Shown here: positions 1-11,790 of the stretch, piece by piece
How positions within the stretch are numbered: position 1 is the first letter of the stretch
Layout: every line of letters starts with the position of its first letter
Assembly: GCA_963969595.1 (NCBI GenBank)
Contig: OZ018412.1
Location: 27,528,339-27,592,338 of the forward strand
Source of the DNA: Neckera pumila
Taxonomy: Eukaryota > Streptophyta > Bryopsida > Hypnales > Neckeraceae
Length of the DNA stretch: 64,000 nucleotides
Reading direction: 5' to 3'
Made by a program: the position numbers and the translations under genes
Notes under the pieces: generated by a model
Databases searched by the model: none
Seen by the model: only the letters and a program-made list of their open reading frames with translations
What the model was told of the DNA's origin: nothing

Positions 1-552
1 AGAATTCATTTCTGAACGCAATTCTTAGAACTTTTCAAAAAGAAAAGTTCCATAACTAAAAGAAAAATTTTAGTTTTTTTGCTAAAATAATCTCACCATT
101 GTAATTTTTGCTTTTCAATTCTATATAAAAGATATTAATATTTTAGATTTTCCTTCTATCTTGTACCAACTTCTACTTAACAATTGTTTTAATAATGAAA
201 AATAAGTTTTTTTGAATTTTTTTTTCCTAGACTCTCAACACAATTCTCCACTATAAAGATTTAAAGCTCAAAACTCTATAGTGCAAAGTTAAAAATGTTT
301 AAAGTGATAATATCTAGTCCCGCAATATGTTGGAAAACTTATTCTTTTCACTTTAAATGCAGATATCTTGCAATTTGTGCGGTCAAAAATTCTAAAAAAT
401 TTTCAACACATTCTCATACTAGTTAGGTATAAGATCTTATAATTTAGATGTGCTAATAAAGCATTTTTTAATTTTTTTACTCTTTGCTATAAAAATGGCA
501 GTTTTGGGTGTTTTTTGGCTAAAAAAAAGGCCTTCAGTCTTTAGGGGTTAAG
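1..552 (+). repeat. Partial copy of a ~925-bp TTAA-ended dispersed repeat
   Basis: The window opens inside this element. The last ~550 bp match in order the ends of copies at 26958-27880 (same orientation) and 51418-52340 and 61975-62900 (opposite orientation). The right end reads CTTTAGGGGTTAA, the complement of the start of the inverted copies. No coding frame of note was seen, so it looks non-autonomous. Confidence 0.7.
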
Positions 553-729
553 AAAATCTCTACAATGACCCAGGATAGAAGTTGATCCTCTCCTTCATTT
601 GATTCACTTATCTTGTGGTTCTTGTTCATAGATCTCATTTGGTTTCATTTTCCCCTCCATTGTTCTCACTAGAAGAAAACTGCATTTTACGTGTCAAAAA
701 TTGCGTTTTACTTGTCAACTCTGCGTTTT

Positions 730-950
730 ACTTGACAAAAATTGCTTTGTACTCAACCAAAAGTGTAGAGGGGATTTTGTTGAGTTCTCCCTTTGTAACG
801 CAAAATTCTTCATTCCAACGTTTCAATACAAATTTGACAAGTAAAATGCAAAATTTTGTGTTAGAATGCAAAATTTTGCATTACGAAGGGAGACCTTAAC
901 AAAATCCCCTCCATACTTTTTTGTTGAGTAAAACGCAATTTTTGACAAGT
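730..950. repeat. Foldback (MITE-like) inverted repeat
   Basis: The left arm (about 730-808) and right arm (about 871-950) are reverse complements with a few mismatches. Both carry the core GAGGGGATTTTGTT and a segment resembling TTTTACTTGACAAAAATTGC. The loop is about 60 bp. A 94-codon open frame across the left arm and loop has no family resemblance and is taken as chance. Confidence 0.7.
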
Positions 951-2719
<1,769 letters not shown>

Positions 2720-4123
2720 ATCTGATTGCTCCGACGAGCAATCATACACTTTGACTGCTTACCAAGGGCACTTTTTCAAGTTCACAGGCCATGCTTGAAA
2801 TAGCTTGGCATATCAATTTGGAACGGCCCTCCCAAGGATTGATTTTTTCTCAAATGATTCTTTGGACACAATGCCAAGCTCTCTTTTATTTCAGTCCTTT
2901 TTTTTTTTGATAGCTATCTCTAGATGACATATTTTAAAGCATTTCACCTACTTAGAATCTAGAATACCATTTTTAAATGGTATCACTCTCATTTGTGTTA
3001 TTATGGCTACTTTCATTTTCACTATCCTATACTTGATGGGAATTCTAGATCTTGCATTTTTAAGAGGTGTTTGACAAGCTCTTCTTCCTCTTCATTTGTC
3101 AAGATCCCCCTCTTAACTCGCCCCTTTGACCTTCTTTTTAGGGAATTGTGATGCTTTATTTCATGATATTGTCTTGTAATTACACAATTTAGACTTGCCT
3201 GTATGGGAGCTTGTTTACAATGCCCTCAATGGGGAGGATGTTACAAGCACTTAGCATTGTACACTAGGGTGCTTGATTCTCTACTTTTGGCTTAATATAT
3301 CTAACTAAGGTAGACAATGAGGTTGTCACAATGACTAACTAATCAAAAATGGATTTATTACTATAACTAATTAGTTAGCAGTAGTGGTAACCTCATTCCT
3401 TTCAGAGATCAGTTAGACATTTAGCCAAGTCTTAATAAGTCTATGTGTATGAATAGAGATCGACATTGGAGACCATAATGGTTTAAGTGTCTTCTACTTC
3501 AAGCCACCCCATTCACCATCTTTTCTAACATGCCATTCTTACCTCCACGCAGGAGCTCTCAACAAAAGACATATGATGCTCATGTGGAGTCACCAGATAA
3601 GGCCATATTCGTTAAAATGAGAGAAACTGGTTGAATTGAGACCTTAAGGCTCTTCGTTTCAAAGATAAGTTGTTGAAGGCAAAAATAAATATAGGCACAC
3701 TAGAACAATACAATAAATAGATTACACATGCAGTGGACAAAGCAAGGTGGAAGCATTTTACATTATGTAATTATAGCATGATTTGTAAGCCAATGATGAC
3801 CAAATATTCCATAATGATTAAGCCAAAAAGAATGGTGCATTATAAAAGTGGGTCACTTTACATTGAAGGACATTAACTTCCTTAAAAAACCCATGTACCT
3901 ATGAATGAAATTTATCTCATGTGCCTATATGAATACTTTGACTATAGAAGATGAAATGTAGTTTATTCTAAACGACCGAGTGTAAAATTGTAGAGGAAAA
4001 TATACACACACAGGGCACTCTACCTTCCCAAAAGATGGTCGTTTTATGTACAGCAATGATTATTCTATTAATAGTAATGATTGTTTTGCAAAGGCAATTC
4101 CTCTGTGAATGAGAACCACTACA
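2720..4123. other. Non-coding stretch upstream of the island
   Basis: To about 2830 this is the outer part of the repeat holding the microsatellite. From 2.83 to 4.12 kb I see no coding frame, RNA gene or clear repeat. The last ~100 bp before 4124 are probably 3' untranslated sequence of the minus-strand gene ending there. Confidence 0.4.
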
Positions 4124-5104
4124 CTAACCATCGTTCTTAGTGGAAGAACTGGTCCTCAAGGCCTCCTTCGCCTCTTTCTCTGCCTCCAGCACTTTCAGTT
4201 TGGCATATCCTTTTAGAATATCCTCGCGCCGAGTTGGCTTAACGTGCTCAGATGTGTTTCGGAAGGAGCTGAATCCCTCGAGCTTCAGTACGTCCTTCAC
4301 TTCTCTCCGTCGCTTGCGTTCGATCCGATAATAAATTTCTTCACTGGAAAGAGTTGCAAAAGTTCGAGGAGGCGGCTTTGGTAGCGATCTATGAACAATG
4401 TTTACATGTGGATCTACAAATCCAGCCGAACGCGAGACGTTCAAACGCTGATGCTTCACAAGGACTGGTTTGTGTAGAATAGATACAGTGGAAGGCAACG
4501 GACTGCCTTCGCTAGGTTTAGGGGACTGGGAGTCGACGATGCCTAGTCGTTGCGGACTCCGAGCCTCAGTCCAATCATCGGCTAGAGGCTTCCTTTTCCG
4601 ATCCCCACTGCTCGAATCTGCTTCTGGGTAGCTCTTCAGGAGCGAGTCACCTCCTACCTTGGGCGGTTTCAAGACTCCAACATCGAGGTGGACAAGTGAT
4701 TTGTCACCCTCGTACAGTTTTCGGTGCGGGTGAGTTGGGGTTCGGGGAGTGGGTGACTGCAAACGGAGTCGACTTGGTGCCGAGTCTTTCCACTTCATCG
4801 GCGATGGCGAGCAAATCGGGGTCCTGGGCGGTCCCCGACTTGGCGGGCTGTCCACGGCACCTTCTTCTACATTTCCCTTCGAGAAGTCTATGGCCGCGGA
4901 GGCAGCATCCGTTGCAGAGCCGAAGACAGTAGGCTTCGAATACGATGAGGCCAAGAAGCTTCCCCCTTCTGAGCCGGACCTCCTCGAGAGCGACGCTTCC
5001 GATCCGGACAAGAGGCTCCTTGTCATAGGCTGTTGGTAATGGAACGAGTGCTGAAGGGGCCCTCCAAACTGAATCCACAGAGGTATCGTAACAGGTCCAC
5101 ACAT
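4124..5104 (-). CDS. Ser/Pro-rich basic protein of unknown function
   Basis: This is a 326-residue frame I do not recognise. Residues about 20-240 are rich in Ser, Pro and Arg with repeated SP and TP pairs (SPPSRGPPRTP, SPTPRTPTH). Residues about 245-320 are basic and probably helical (IERKRRREVKDVLKLEG, then KVLEAEKEAKEAL). Such a composition suits a nuclear, phosphorylatable protein, but that is inference. The ATG directly abuts one of the island's palindromes (5105-5125), whose TAA is the in-frame stop just upstream, so the start is either set by the palindrome or the frame is a 3' exon. It lies 194 bp downstream of the FCP1-like frame on the same strand and could be its second exon in another phase. 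The stop is TAG. Confidence 0.5.
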   Translation of the reverse strand: MCGPVTIPLWIQFGGPLQHSFHYQQPMTRSLLSGSEASLSRRSGSEGGSFLASSYSKPTVFGSATDAASAAIDFSKGNVEEGAVDSPPSRGPPRTPICSPSPMKWKDSAPSRLRLQSPTPRTPTHPHRKLYEGDKSLVHLDVGVLKPPKVGGDSLLKSYPEADSSSGDRKRKPLADDWTEARSPQRLGIVDSQSPKPSEGSPLPSTVSILHKPVLVKHQRLNVSRSAGFVDPHVNIVHRSLPKPPPRTFATLSSEEIYYRIERKRRREVKDVLKLEGFSSFRNTSEHVKPTRREDILKGYAKLKVLEAEKEAKEALRTSSSTKNDG

Positions 5105-5125
5105 TTATCTTCGGCCCAAAGATAA
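5105..5125. repeat. Island palindrome, copy 1
   Basis: Arms TTATCTT and AAGATAA flank a 7-base spacer. It sits immediately 5' of the ATG of the minus-strand frame 4124-5104 and within the 194-bp gap after the FCP1-like frame. Confidence 0.8.
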
Positions 5126-5297
5126 TAGAAGACATGATCGCAAGACAAGACAAATAACAGCAGTGCAAGGAGACGAAATAAAACACCACAGACAGTAGGA
5201 CTACATAATGAAATGAAATATGAAAACTTTAATTATACATAAGAATGAAATATTACAAAAAATACCAATTCACACAATGTACAGTGCCTACTAGAGT

Positions 5298-6179
5298 CTA
5301 GGTTGACATGGCAAAGGTCCTTTCCTCGACATTCTTCTCGGCCTCGGGCTCTATCACTAAATTCATCTCCGGTAGGACATAACGCGATCCTAAATACGCG
5401 GCGGATTCCTTCAACCCACTCAAGAGAAGGTCAACTCTGTACGAGGTTTTCGTCATGGGGCTCTCCCCAATCCGGTGCGAGTCTACATACTCCCGCAAGC
5501 GCCCCGTTGGACAGTCCTCGTGGAGTTGCGTCAGCCATGGCATGAGCACTCCCATCAGTGCTTGGTCTTTCCGCATGTAATGATTCCAGCTCTCTAGAAA
5601 TATGGCGTTTCCGTTCTCATTGAGGACACTCTTTAAGGGGGAGTCGTCAATTAGAATGTTGTTCTCTTTATTAAAAGCCGTTGGATCACCGGGATCTACG
5701 AACAAGTGATCATCAAGCACTTTGAGGAACAACGGCTTGAAGGGACTCCAAGCGTCGTTAAGGAACTTCTTTTTCGAGGTCTCTACCATCTTGCACTTGT
5801 CCTGTCCTAGGATGTCGAAGGGAGATTTAGAACAGTTTTGGAACAGAAATCCCGCAATGGGCTCCACGCTCTTCTTCAACATGGAGCTCCAAACTACGAC
5901 GCGACTAGCGATGCTGGAGACCTCATCTAGGAATTCCCTCAAGCCCGGACGAACGAAGACGGCCTTGGTGCCCACCATGGTGGGGTGCCTGTCGCTAAAC
6001 TGATTATCGTGGACTTCGTATTTTATTTTGCCCGTATACTGCGACTTATTTATGCACTCGCATAGCACGCTGTTTAGGTCGAACACAATGTTCAACCACT
6101 TCTGTGGTGGCTTAACCACTACTGAGGACACTCTCCGCGGCACTCTCTCCGCGCACCCCCCTTGTTCTACCTGATGCAT
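5298..6179 (-). CDS. FCP1/NIF-type HAD domain protein, probable pseudophosphatase
   Basis: The 293-residue frame carries the FCP1 (CTD phosphatase) HAD signature. Motif I is IVFDLNSVL (Asp34-Leu-Asn36), motif II VVVWSS (about 94-99) and motif III NILIDDSP (about 174-181). Active FCP/SCP enzymes have DxDx(T/V) in motif I. Here the second Asp, the general acid/base, is Asn, so phosphatase activity is doubtful and a binding role is as likely. The first ATG gives MHQVEQGG. A longer model would add a 41-codon open frame at 6206-6328 (ATG at 6328) ending CAG/GTAAC, but the intron would be only 35 nt. It follows the ParB/methylase gene on the same strand and ends in TAG. Confidence 0.75.
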   Translation of the reverse strand: MHQVEQGGCAERVPRRVSSVVVKPPQKWLNIVFDLNSVLCECINKSQYTGKIKYEVHDNQFSDRHPTMVGTKAVFVRPGLREFLDEVSSIASRVVVWSSMLKKSVEPIAGFLFQNCSKSPFDILGQDKCKMVETSKKKFLNDAWSPFKPLFLKVLDDHLFVDPGDPTAFNKENNILIDDSPLKSVLNENGNAIFLESWNHYMRKDQALMGVLMPWLTQLHEDCPTGRLREYVDSHRIGESPMTKTSYRVDLLLSGLKESAAYLGSRYVLPEMNLVIEPEAEKNVEERTFAMST

Positions 6180-6669
6180 GCATAACACAAGAGAGATGAA
6201 GTTACCTGTTGAAACGCAGAATCATGAGAGCCATAAAACGGCGACAAGCAGAGATTTCCACTAAGCGATTGCAGAACCCCTCCGTTAAGAGATTGTTTGA
6301 GAGCTTTCGGACGGAGCACACTTTTCATTCTTTTGGGCTCGTCACAAGCATGGACAAAGTCAATTCATTAGACACGATTCAGTTGAAAATGTGTCATTCA
6401 TATTTATTTCAAAATAATATATGATACAAGCGTTTTTAGCGTTCGCTGATTACTAGTGGATTTCGCACAAGTGCCAACTACCCTCCGTTCCTGTCTGTAC
6501 ACTATGCTACTACAAGATGTCACAAGTGGGCAGTTTGTAGACGCCCACAATCACTGACTGTTCACTCCCCCCTGAAAGGCAGAATGAACGGACATAAGTG
6601 CCTACGACTTTGTGAATGACAATTAGATGGAGTGCCCACAAAACATCCATCACAAGGCAATTCACATAC
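6180..6669. other. Intergenic region between two minus-strand island genes
   Basis: It holds the possible extra 5' exon of the FCP1-like gene (6206-6328) and about 340 bp in which I see no other feature. It would contain the 3' end of the upstream ParB/methylase gene and the promoter of the FCP1-like gene if they are separate units. Confidence 0.4.
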
Positions 6670-8139
6670 TCATGAATAATCGTAAGGGTCTGAAGATGGA
6701 GAAGGCTGTACCTGATCCGTCTCCATGTCCTCGCCCTCATTAAGATACACCCCGTAATTGAGAGTCTCGTCGTCGTCATCGTCGCCAGGGTTTTCCATTT
6801 CCCATGCTCCTCGTGGAAGTGCCGGTGTCTCAGAAGGGGCACTAGGTTCGACAGGGACATTTTCCTCCTGCGTCTCTGGGATCAATGGTTGTTGGAACTC
6901 CAAGGTAGGAGACTGCCTTGAGATATCCTCGCCTCGAGGATAAACTTCAACAATAGGGGATCCTTCTGGAGCCGTTTCGGGGTGCGGCATCTCAAGCGCA
7001 GTAGCAGGCTCAATCACTAGGGGCAGGACGGATGTTACAATCGCTTCTAAAGGATTGCTAGTTTCTGCGTCTTGCGTCTGGAGGACTTGGGGCTCATTCG
7101 CACATTGGGCAGGAAGAGGAAGAGGAACAGGATTATCTTCGTGTCGAAGACAATCCTTGGAGGTGTCCTTCCTGGCTTGCTCGACGGAGGCCTGGGAGGA
7201 CTCGCCCACAACATGGATATCACTGCCTCCCTGCTGAGACAATGACTCGCCCTGCGATTGGGCTGCGAGCTTATGCCTGAGCTCTTCAATTTCTTTTGCC
7301 TGCTCCTCCCGTTCTCTTGCAAGCCTCCTGTTCTCTTCTTCCTGCTCCATACGTTCTCTCTCCAGCCTTTTATTGTCCTCCTCCACCTTCTTCACCCGTT
7401 CTCTCTCAATCCTCTCTTCCTCCGCCTTCTTAATTTTATTCAAGTCCCGTTGTGCCCAGAACTCCCTGTTCTCCTTCTTCACGGGCCCCAACCCCAAGGA
7501 GACACTTCCGCCAGCTTCAGTCTCAGTGGCCGACTTCTCGGGGTCCGTCTCGGTCCCAGTCTTCTCCCCCGAAGCCTCCGCGGAGTTGTCCCCCCCGGAT
7601 GGTCCAGTCTGATCCACTTCCGGCCCACCATAGTTGAAAGTCTCCATGTCGGAGTAGGTATCCATGTCGTCGTCCTCTAAATCGATGACTTCATATTCTG
7701 GCTCTTTCCCCTTATCCTTCTTCCTTGCCTCCGCATCAGGCTCGTGAAGTTCCACGGTTACGTCCTCCGGCTCCCGGTTTTGCACTTGGAAGCTCTCCGC
7801 CCTGACTTCCATTTCCCCGACCCCGAGAATATCATCGTTTGTTCCGAACTCGTTAATACCGAGTTCATTAGTTCCTTGCTGTCCAACGTCTTCCCGAACG
7901 GCCTCTTCCCTCGCTTCTTCATGTACTTCCTCACGCTCTGTGCCTTCTCTTGAAGGCGTGGAGTCAGAATTCATTTCAGGGGTCCCAAGAAGTTGTGGCC
8001 GCACATAATTTGCGAGGTACGGCGAGTTGTCGTGAAGAAAGTCGTTTATGTCCATCCTCTTGCCATGATACACAACCACCTTGCGGTAGGATTCTGTTTC
8101 CTATCTCCCTTGGATTGCGTAGCAAGTGAGGCCATACAA
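6670..8139 (-). CDS. Exon 3: end of methylase fold, acidic and coiled-coil tail
   Basis: The exon opens with LYGLTCYAIQGR, which completes the methylase motif-I helix from exon 2, then an in-frame TAG, then ETESYRKVVVYHGKRMDI. The tail is acidic and low in complexity, with a strong coiled coil at codons about 1174-1246 (runs of EERIERERVKKVEEDNKRLE type), followed by a Pro/Glu/Thr-rich region and an acidic end (DDDDDE). Codons about 1351-1357 (YPRGEDI) are translated from an island palindrome (6924-6942), so a palindrome lies inside the coding sequence. The stop is TGA. Confidence 0.6.
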
Positions 8140-11100
8140 CTGCCACGCAAATGTAAAGAGTTAGAAAATTTTGCTCATTTGATGAACACCAAGTTAAAGA
8201 AGACATTATCATCGACACAAAGATAAGGGACCAGCGACAGTCGGCCCACTATCTCTAATGACGTAACGCAGTGTATTCTATACAATCCCACTAATTTCAG
8301 TCAGGTAGTTTATCTTCGAGTTGAGGATAAACAAGGGAACCACTGCGTATAATCTGCAGATGACTTCACTGCATTGTTTATCTTCGACTCGAAGATAAGG
8401 TGGGCGATCTCTCAAAGAGTTCTACCTTTGCCGCGATCATGAACTTGGACCCCGTGTAAATGCCCAAGACGTTCTCCCCTCGCACTACGAAACTCTGGAG
8501 TATGTCTATGTAGAACTCCATCCTGAGTTCGCTCTTGTGCATCCTCAGCTTGGCCTCCATGTGCTTTGCAAAATCCCGGTAGTACGAATTGTCCGACGTT
8601 GCGTACTTCCTCCTCATGCTATCCACACCTTTAGGCGCACCGTCGTCTCCCCTCTTGAAGAGGAAGAGGAGGGTAAACGGAGGCACTATCTGACGATTGC
8701 TCAGGCCGTCCAGACGCTCGGCCTTGCATGGAACGTACGTCGAACGTTTCATGGCGAAGGACTTCATTTTCTCCCTTGCGAAGGAAATGGCCGCCTCTTC
8801 GTCGAAGTCATTCCCAAGTACCCACATCCACACGTCCGGAGTGCCCATGCTCGGCCTGAGGTGATCATGGAGGAAGTTGAGGAGAGTTGGAACCGGTGCG
8901 GGGTCCCCGGATCCGGGAGCAGGCCTCGGGACCTGGCGGAAGTCTATTACCGCAAGGGGAAGCGCTCCTCTGCGGATTGCCCAGGTCGAGCTCGTGCAGA
9001 ATCCCTGAGGGTAGAATACGTGTCCCCGAATGAAGACCTGTCCGTCCGGCTTCTCCACGCGCTTCTTGAGCTTCACGAAGCGCTCAAACATGGGGAAGAC
9101 TGTAGGAAACGGCTTCTCTTTGTAGTCTTTTGCCCTCTTCAGCTTCCCCTAATTTGTGAGCCGTCTTGTGAAGAAGCCGTTCGGTGGGGCGTTGAGAAGG
9201 AAATCCCACGACGCGAAGGTGAAGAGGTTCTTGCGCTTCCAAGCCCTCCAAACATTGTCGATGACGTCGTCGTGCTTGTCCTTGCACTTTAAGTTCTTGT
9301 CGTTGACCATGAGCTCATCTAGGATGACCTTCTTGCGCTTCCTGCGCTCCACCCAGTCCTGCCCGCTTGAACAGTCTACCTTCAAGTGAGGAACCTTGTG
9401 GACGGTAAGTTTCGGCCACGACAACTCTCGCCCGGGTGTGCGCCCAAGTAAATGAACAACGTATTCCTTGAGGTCTTTATCTGTGAAATGCCCCAGGTGC
9501 TTGAAGAACTCCCGCTTCAGAGTGAAGCTCCTCGGCTTGAATGTATCGGACTTCTTGTGCGGTTCCATCGTGACAGGATCGAGGAGCTCTCCGGCCATAT
9601 GACTCGTGATGAACTCGTCCCACATACGGTACACGCCGTCCGCCAAGGTTATTATTTGGACTTCGTTGTTGACGTCCGAGGATTTCTTCACCTGACTGCC
9701 GTCCTTTTCTGGGTTGATGCTCTGGAAGCGGATTATGACAGCATCGATGAATTTCTGCATCCACCGGCAATTGTACTCAACATCGTTAGAAAGGGCATAT
9801 TGATGCAATGTTACGTTTATCTTCGAGCCGAGGATAATGAGGTGGGGTTCATCATCAGGGTAATCGATCCTGGCATTGAAGACACAGCATTCTAGGCAAT
9901 AACTACGAGCAAATGAGATGTAAACAAATTATCCTCGATCCGATGATGATCATGTGGTCACAGTCTCACCTTGTATACATCTTCGGCAAATTCAGCCCTG
10001 TTATTACGGATCGCAGCCTCGCCCTAAACATATGTTGGCCTCCTGTATGATATCCAGATTTCTCTGTACGCTGAGATCTGGTTTTCCCATGTCGGCTGAC
10101 TGTGGACGATGTGGTTTGCTGCGTTGTGCCACCGTGATATCTCGGTCAGCTGGGCTGGATCTCTGCTCCAGACCATTCTCGCACTCCACGTCTGCAACTC
10201 GACCTTTCTTGACTGTACTACGCCTCCATCTTGCAGCATTTTGGCGGCAGTGATGCTGTGCTGGCCGTTGATGATGAAAAAGTTCCCAGCTTTGATGGCA
10301 TTCCAGTCTTTAGGTCGCTCCTTCAGGAGTTTCCTGGTTTCGTCCATGGGTGTCAAGCATATCGTCTGCCGCTCCCTCATGTCGGGCATGGCTATTAGCT
10401 CTTTCCGCTTGTCATCCACTACCGTTGCCTCCAGCTTCCTGATGACGTACTTCGGACGGGGCAGGAAGCACTGTTTGATATTGACTTGGAATACTTGCTC
10501 GTCGAACAAGAAGCATTTGGCGTGTTTCTCCTTGAAGTTCTTCTGATACTTCGCCGCGATTTCGTAGTTAGGGATTTTTACAAGCTCTCCCTTTGGTGTG
10601 GGTGCAACATTGGTGAGAGCAGATCCGGAACTCCCTGCAGCTGTGGGTCGCTGTTCTGCTGCTTTCTTCCGACGCTTGCCGCTTGTTTCCCCTGCTTCAG
10701 GTTCCGCGGACTTCCTCTTCTGAGATTCAGATCTCGCGCTTCCTCTCCTGCTGCCTCTGCTTGCGCCTTGACTGGTCCCTCTACTTCCTCCCTGGCTGCC
10801 ACCACGGGTTCCTCCTCGACCGCCGCGTTGGCTCCCCGACCTTCCACGCGCGCCTGACCCCAATAAGGGTTCAATCGTCCCCGGCCGAATACGGGACCAT
10901 CGTTGTGCTTGCTTCAGAAGCTCTCGGAAAATTAAGTTCAGGGTCCGAGACGTTATGACGGCGTCATGTTTCCCCCACGGACCAAACGGCGTGCGTATGT
11001 CTTGCGCTATGTCTTCCTTACTGATGGCGTTGAGTTCGAGTAGAAGGGCTTCCATGTCGAACTGACCACACTCGTCCTCCTCGTGCATGACGATCGAGTG

Positions 11101-11427
11101 AGTGTGTTTAATTTCTTCACCATTATCGTGGAGCGCGTGCAGTGTGAGAACAGTATACTTTGTTTGGTGGTTTTTGATTAGGGTGACCTTCTCATTGAGG
11201 TTCCAGTTCAAGAATTGCTCGGTTCCCTTCACGCGGTGCCGCAGGTATATGTACTCCTTGGATGGATTCACACCAAACGTCCACGCTTCCACCACCGGCT
11301 TGAATTGCCATAGCGTTCCATAGATTCCTTTGTAGTGGACGATGAACGATTCGTCCTTGATCCATTTGTTGAACGGCTCCAGGAATGGAAGTGTTGACGA
11401 GTAGTTGTAGTCTGAACCGTTTGCCAT
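6670..11427 (-). CDS. ParB-like / degenerate DNA methylase / coiled-coil fusion gene (3 exons, 3 in-frame TAGs)
   Basis: I assembled one gene from three blocks: exon 1 11427-9970, intron 9969-9821 (donor AAG/GTGAGA, acceptor CGAAG/ATA), exon 2 9820-8426, intron 8425-8140 (donor AAG/GTAGAA, acceptor GGCAG/TTG), exon 3 8139-6670. All three exons are whole multiples of three (486, 465 and 490 codons) and the joined protein reads smoothly. The frame contains TAG at codons 468 (10024-10026), 710 (9149-9151) and 964 (8101-8103), no internal TAA or TGA, and ends in TGA. Each TAG is followed by G and reads well if the codon was CAG (Gln). ParB-N4/N6-methylase fusions are known from phages and bacteria; finding one in plant-like DNA suggests transfer or mobile-element origin. 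It may be a pseudogene, or the TAGs may be read through. Confidence 0.65.
6924..6942. repeat. Island palindrome inside exon 3
   Basis: TATCCTCG and CGAGGATA arms around CCT. It is in frame in the minus-strand exon and adds residues YPRGED to a low-complexity region. The same residues (YPRVED) appear when other copies are translated in that frame. Confidence 0.8.
8308..8398. repeat. Two island palindromes in intron 2
   Basis: Copies at 8308-8332 and 8378-8398, centres 8320 and 8388, lie inside the intron 8140-8425 of the ParB/methylase gene. The second is perfect (TTATCTTCGA / TCGAAGATAA). The first has the asymmetric TT..GG form with a GTTTATC/GATAAAC outer match. Confidence 0.85.
8426..9820 (-). 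CDS. Exon 2: linker and degenerate N4/N6-type methylase domain
   Basis: The first half (codons 487-709) is a basic, unrecognised region. After an in-frame TAG (codon 710) comes a segment with the layout of a beta-class N4/N6 DNA methylase, where the DPPY motif precedes the SAM-binding motif. LPLAVIDFRQVP (about 774-785) sits where DPPY is expected, LRPSMGTPDVWMWVLGN follows as the next strand, and ENVLGIYTGSKFMIAAK (about 935-951) matches the place of the FxGxG motif. Both key motifs are altered (DFRQ for DPPY, IYTGSK for FxGxG), so catalysis looks unlikely. The assignment is pattern-level. Confidence 0.5.
9817..9950. repeat. Two island palindromes in intron 1, one forming the splice acceptor
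   Basis: The copy at 9817-9837 overlaps the 3' end of the intron. Read on the minus strand its second arm CGAAG/ATAAAC supplies the AG acceptor and the first exon 2 codons (Ile-Asn). A decayed copy at 9928-9950 lies in the same intron. An unspliced reading through the palindrome is also open for some codons. Confidence 0.7.
9970..11427 (-). CDS. Exon 1: ParB-like domain with RG-rich linker
   Basis: The start MANGSDYNYSS at 11427 is chosen because upstream in-frame codons run through hairpin sequence. Residues 1-180 are an unrecognised globular region. Residues 190-265 form an RG/GS-rich linker ending in a basic, nuclear-signal-like run (KRRKKAAEQ). Residues 310-460 look like the ParB/sulfiredoxin fold: QVNIKQCFLPRPKYVIRKL at the start and FFIINGQHSITAAKML (383-398), equivalent to the (D/G)GQHR..AA signature. 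The conserved Arg after QH is Ser here. After residue 467 a TAG interrupts, but the same frame continues GEAAIRNNRAEFAEDVYK to a canonical donor at 9969. Confidence 0.65.
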
Positions 11428-11483
11428 TATGCTTCTTTCCTGCAGCGGGTCATGTGGATCATTAGTCTTTGTACATTGATGTC

Positions 11484-11612
11484 TATCTTCGACTCGAGGA
11501 TAATGGATAGGGGATCTGCATTCTAAGTTGGTTAAGAGTGTATGTGTATGACGATTGTTTTGACTGACGTGGTCGTTGTTGGGGTCATCTAAGTTATCTT
11601 CGCATCGAAGAT
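11484..11612. repeat. Two island palindromes upstream of the ParB/methylase start
   Basis: Copies at 11484-11502 (TATCTTCGA/CGAGGATA type) and 11596-11612 (ATCTTCG/CGAAGAT) lie 57-185 bp upstream of the ATG at 11427, in leader, intron or promoter sequence. Confidence 0.8.
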
Positions 11613-11790
11613 GGTTTGGATTCTTAGATTTATATGGTTTTAGTTGTTTAGGATTCTTGATGCCCCAGCCGTGGCGGTTGCGATTCATGTTATTCTGGTT
11701 GCTGGGTTCTTTTTTATTGGGATTTGCTTGAGTGTTGTTTAATGTTTTTTTCTGATCATTTATTTGATCTCTTGTATTTGGACTGTTGCT

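Noticed and set aside
6171..6205. 35-nt intron joining a 41-codon 5' exon to the FCP1-like frame
   Set aside because: Both splice motifs are present, but plant introns this short are not expected; kept only as an alternative.
6670..11427. Genome-wide reassignment of TAG to Gln
   Set aside because: The NEF1-like and EI24-like genes read with the standard code and end in TGA, and a clearly dead relic in the same window also has a TAG excess. Only local readthrough or decay remains plausible.
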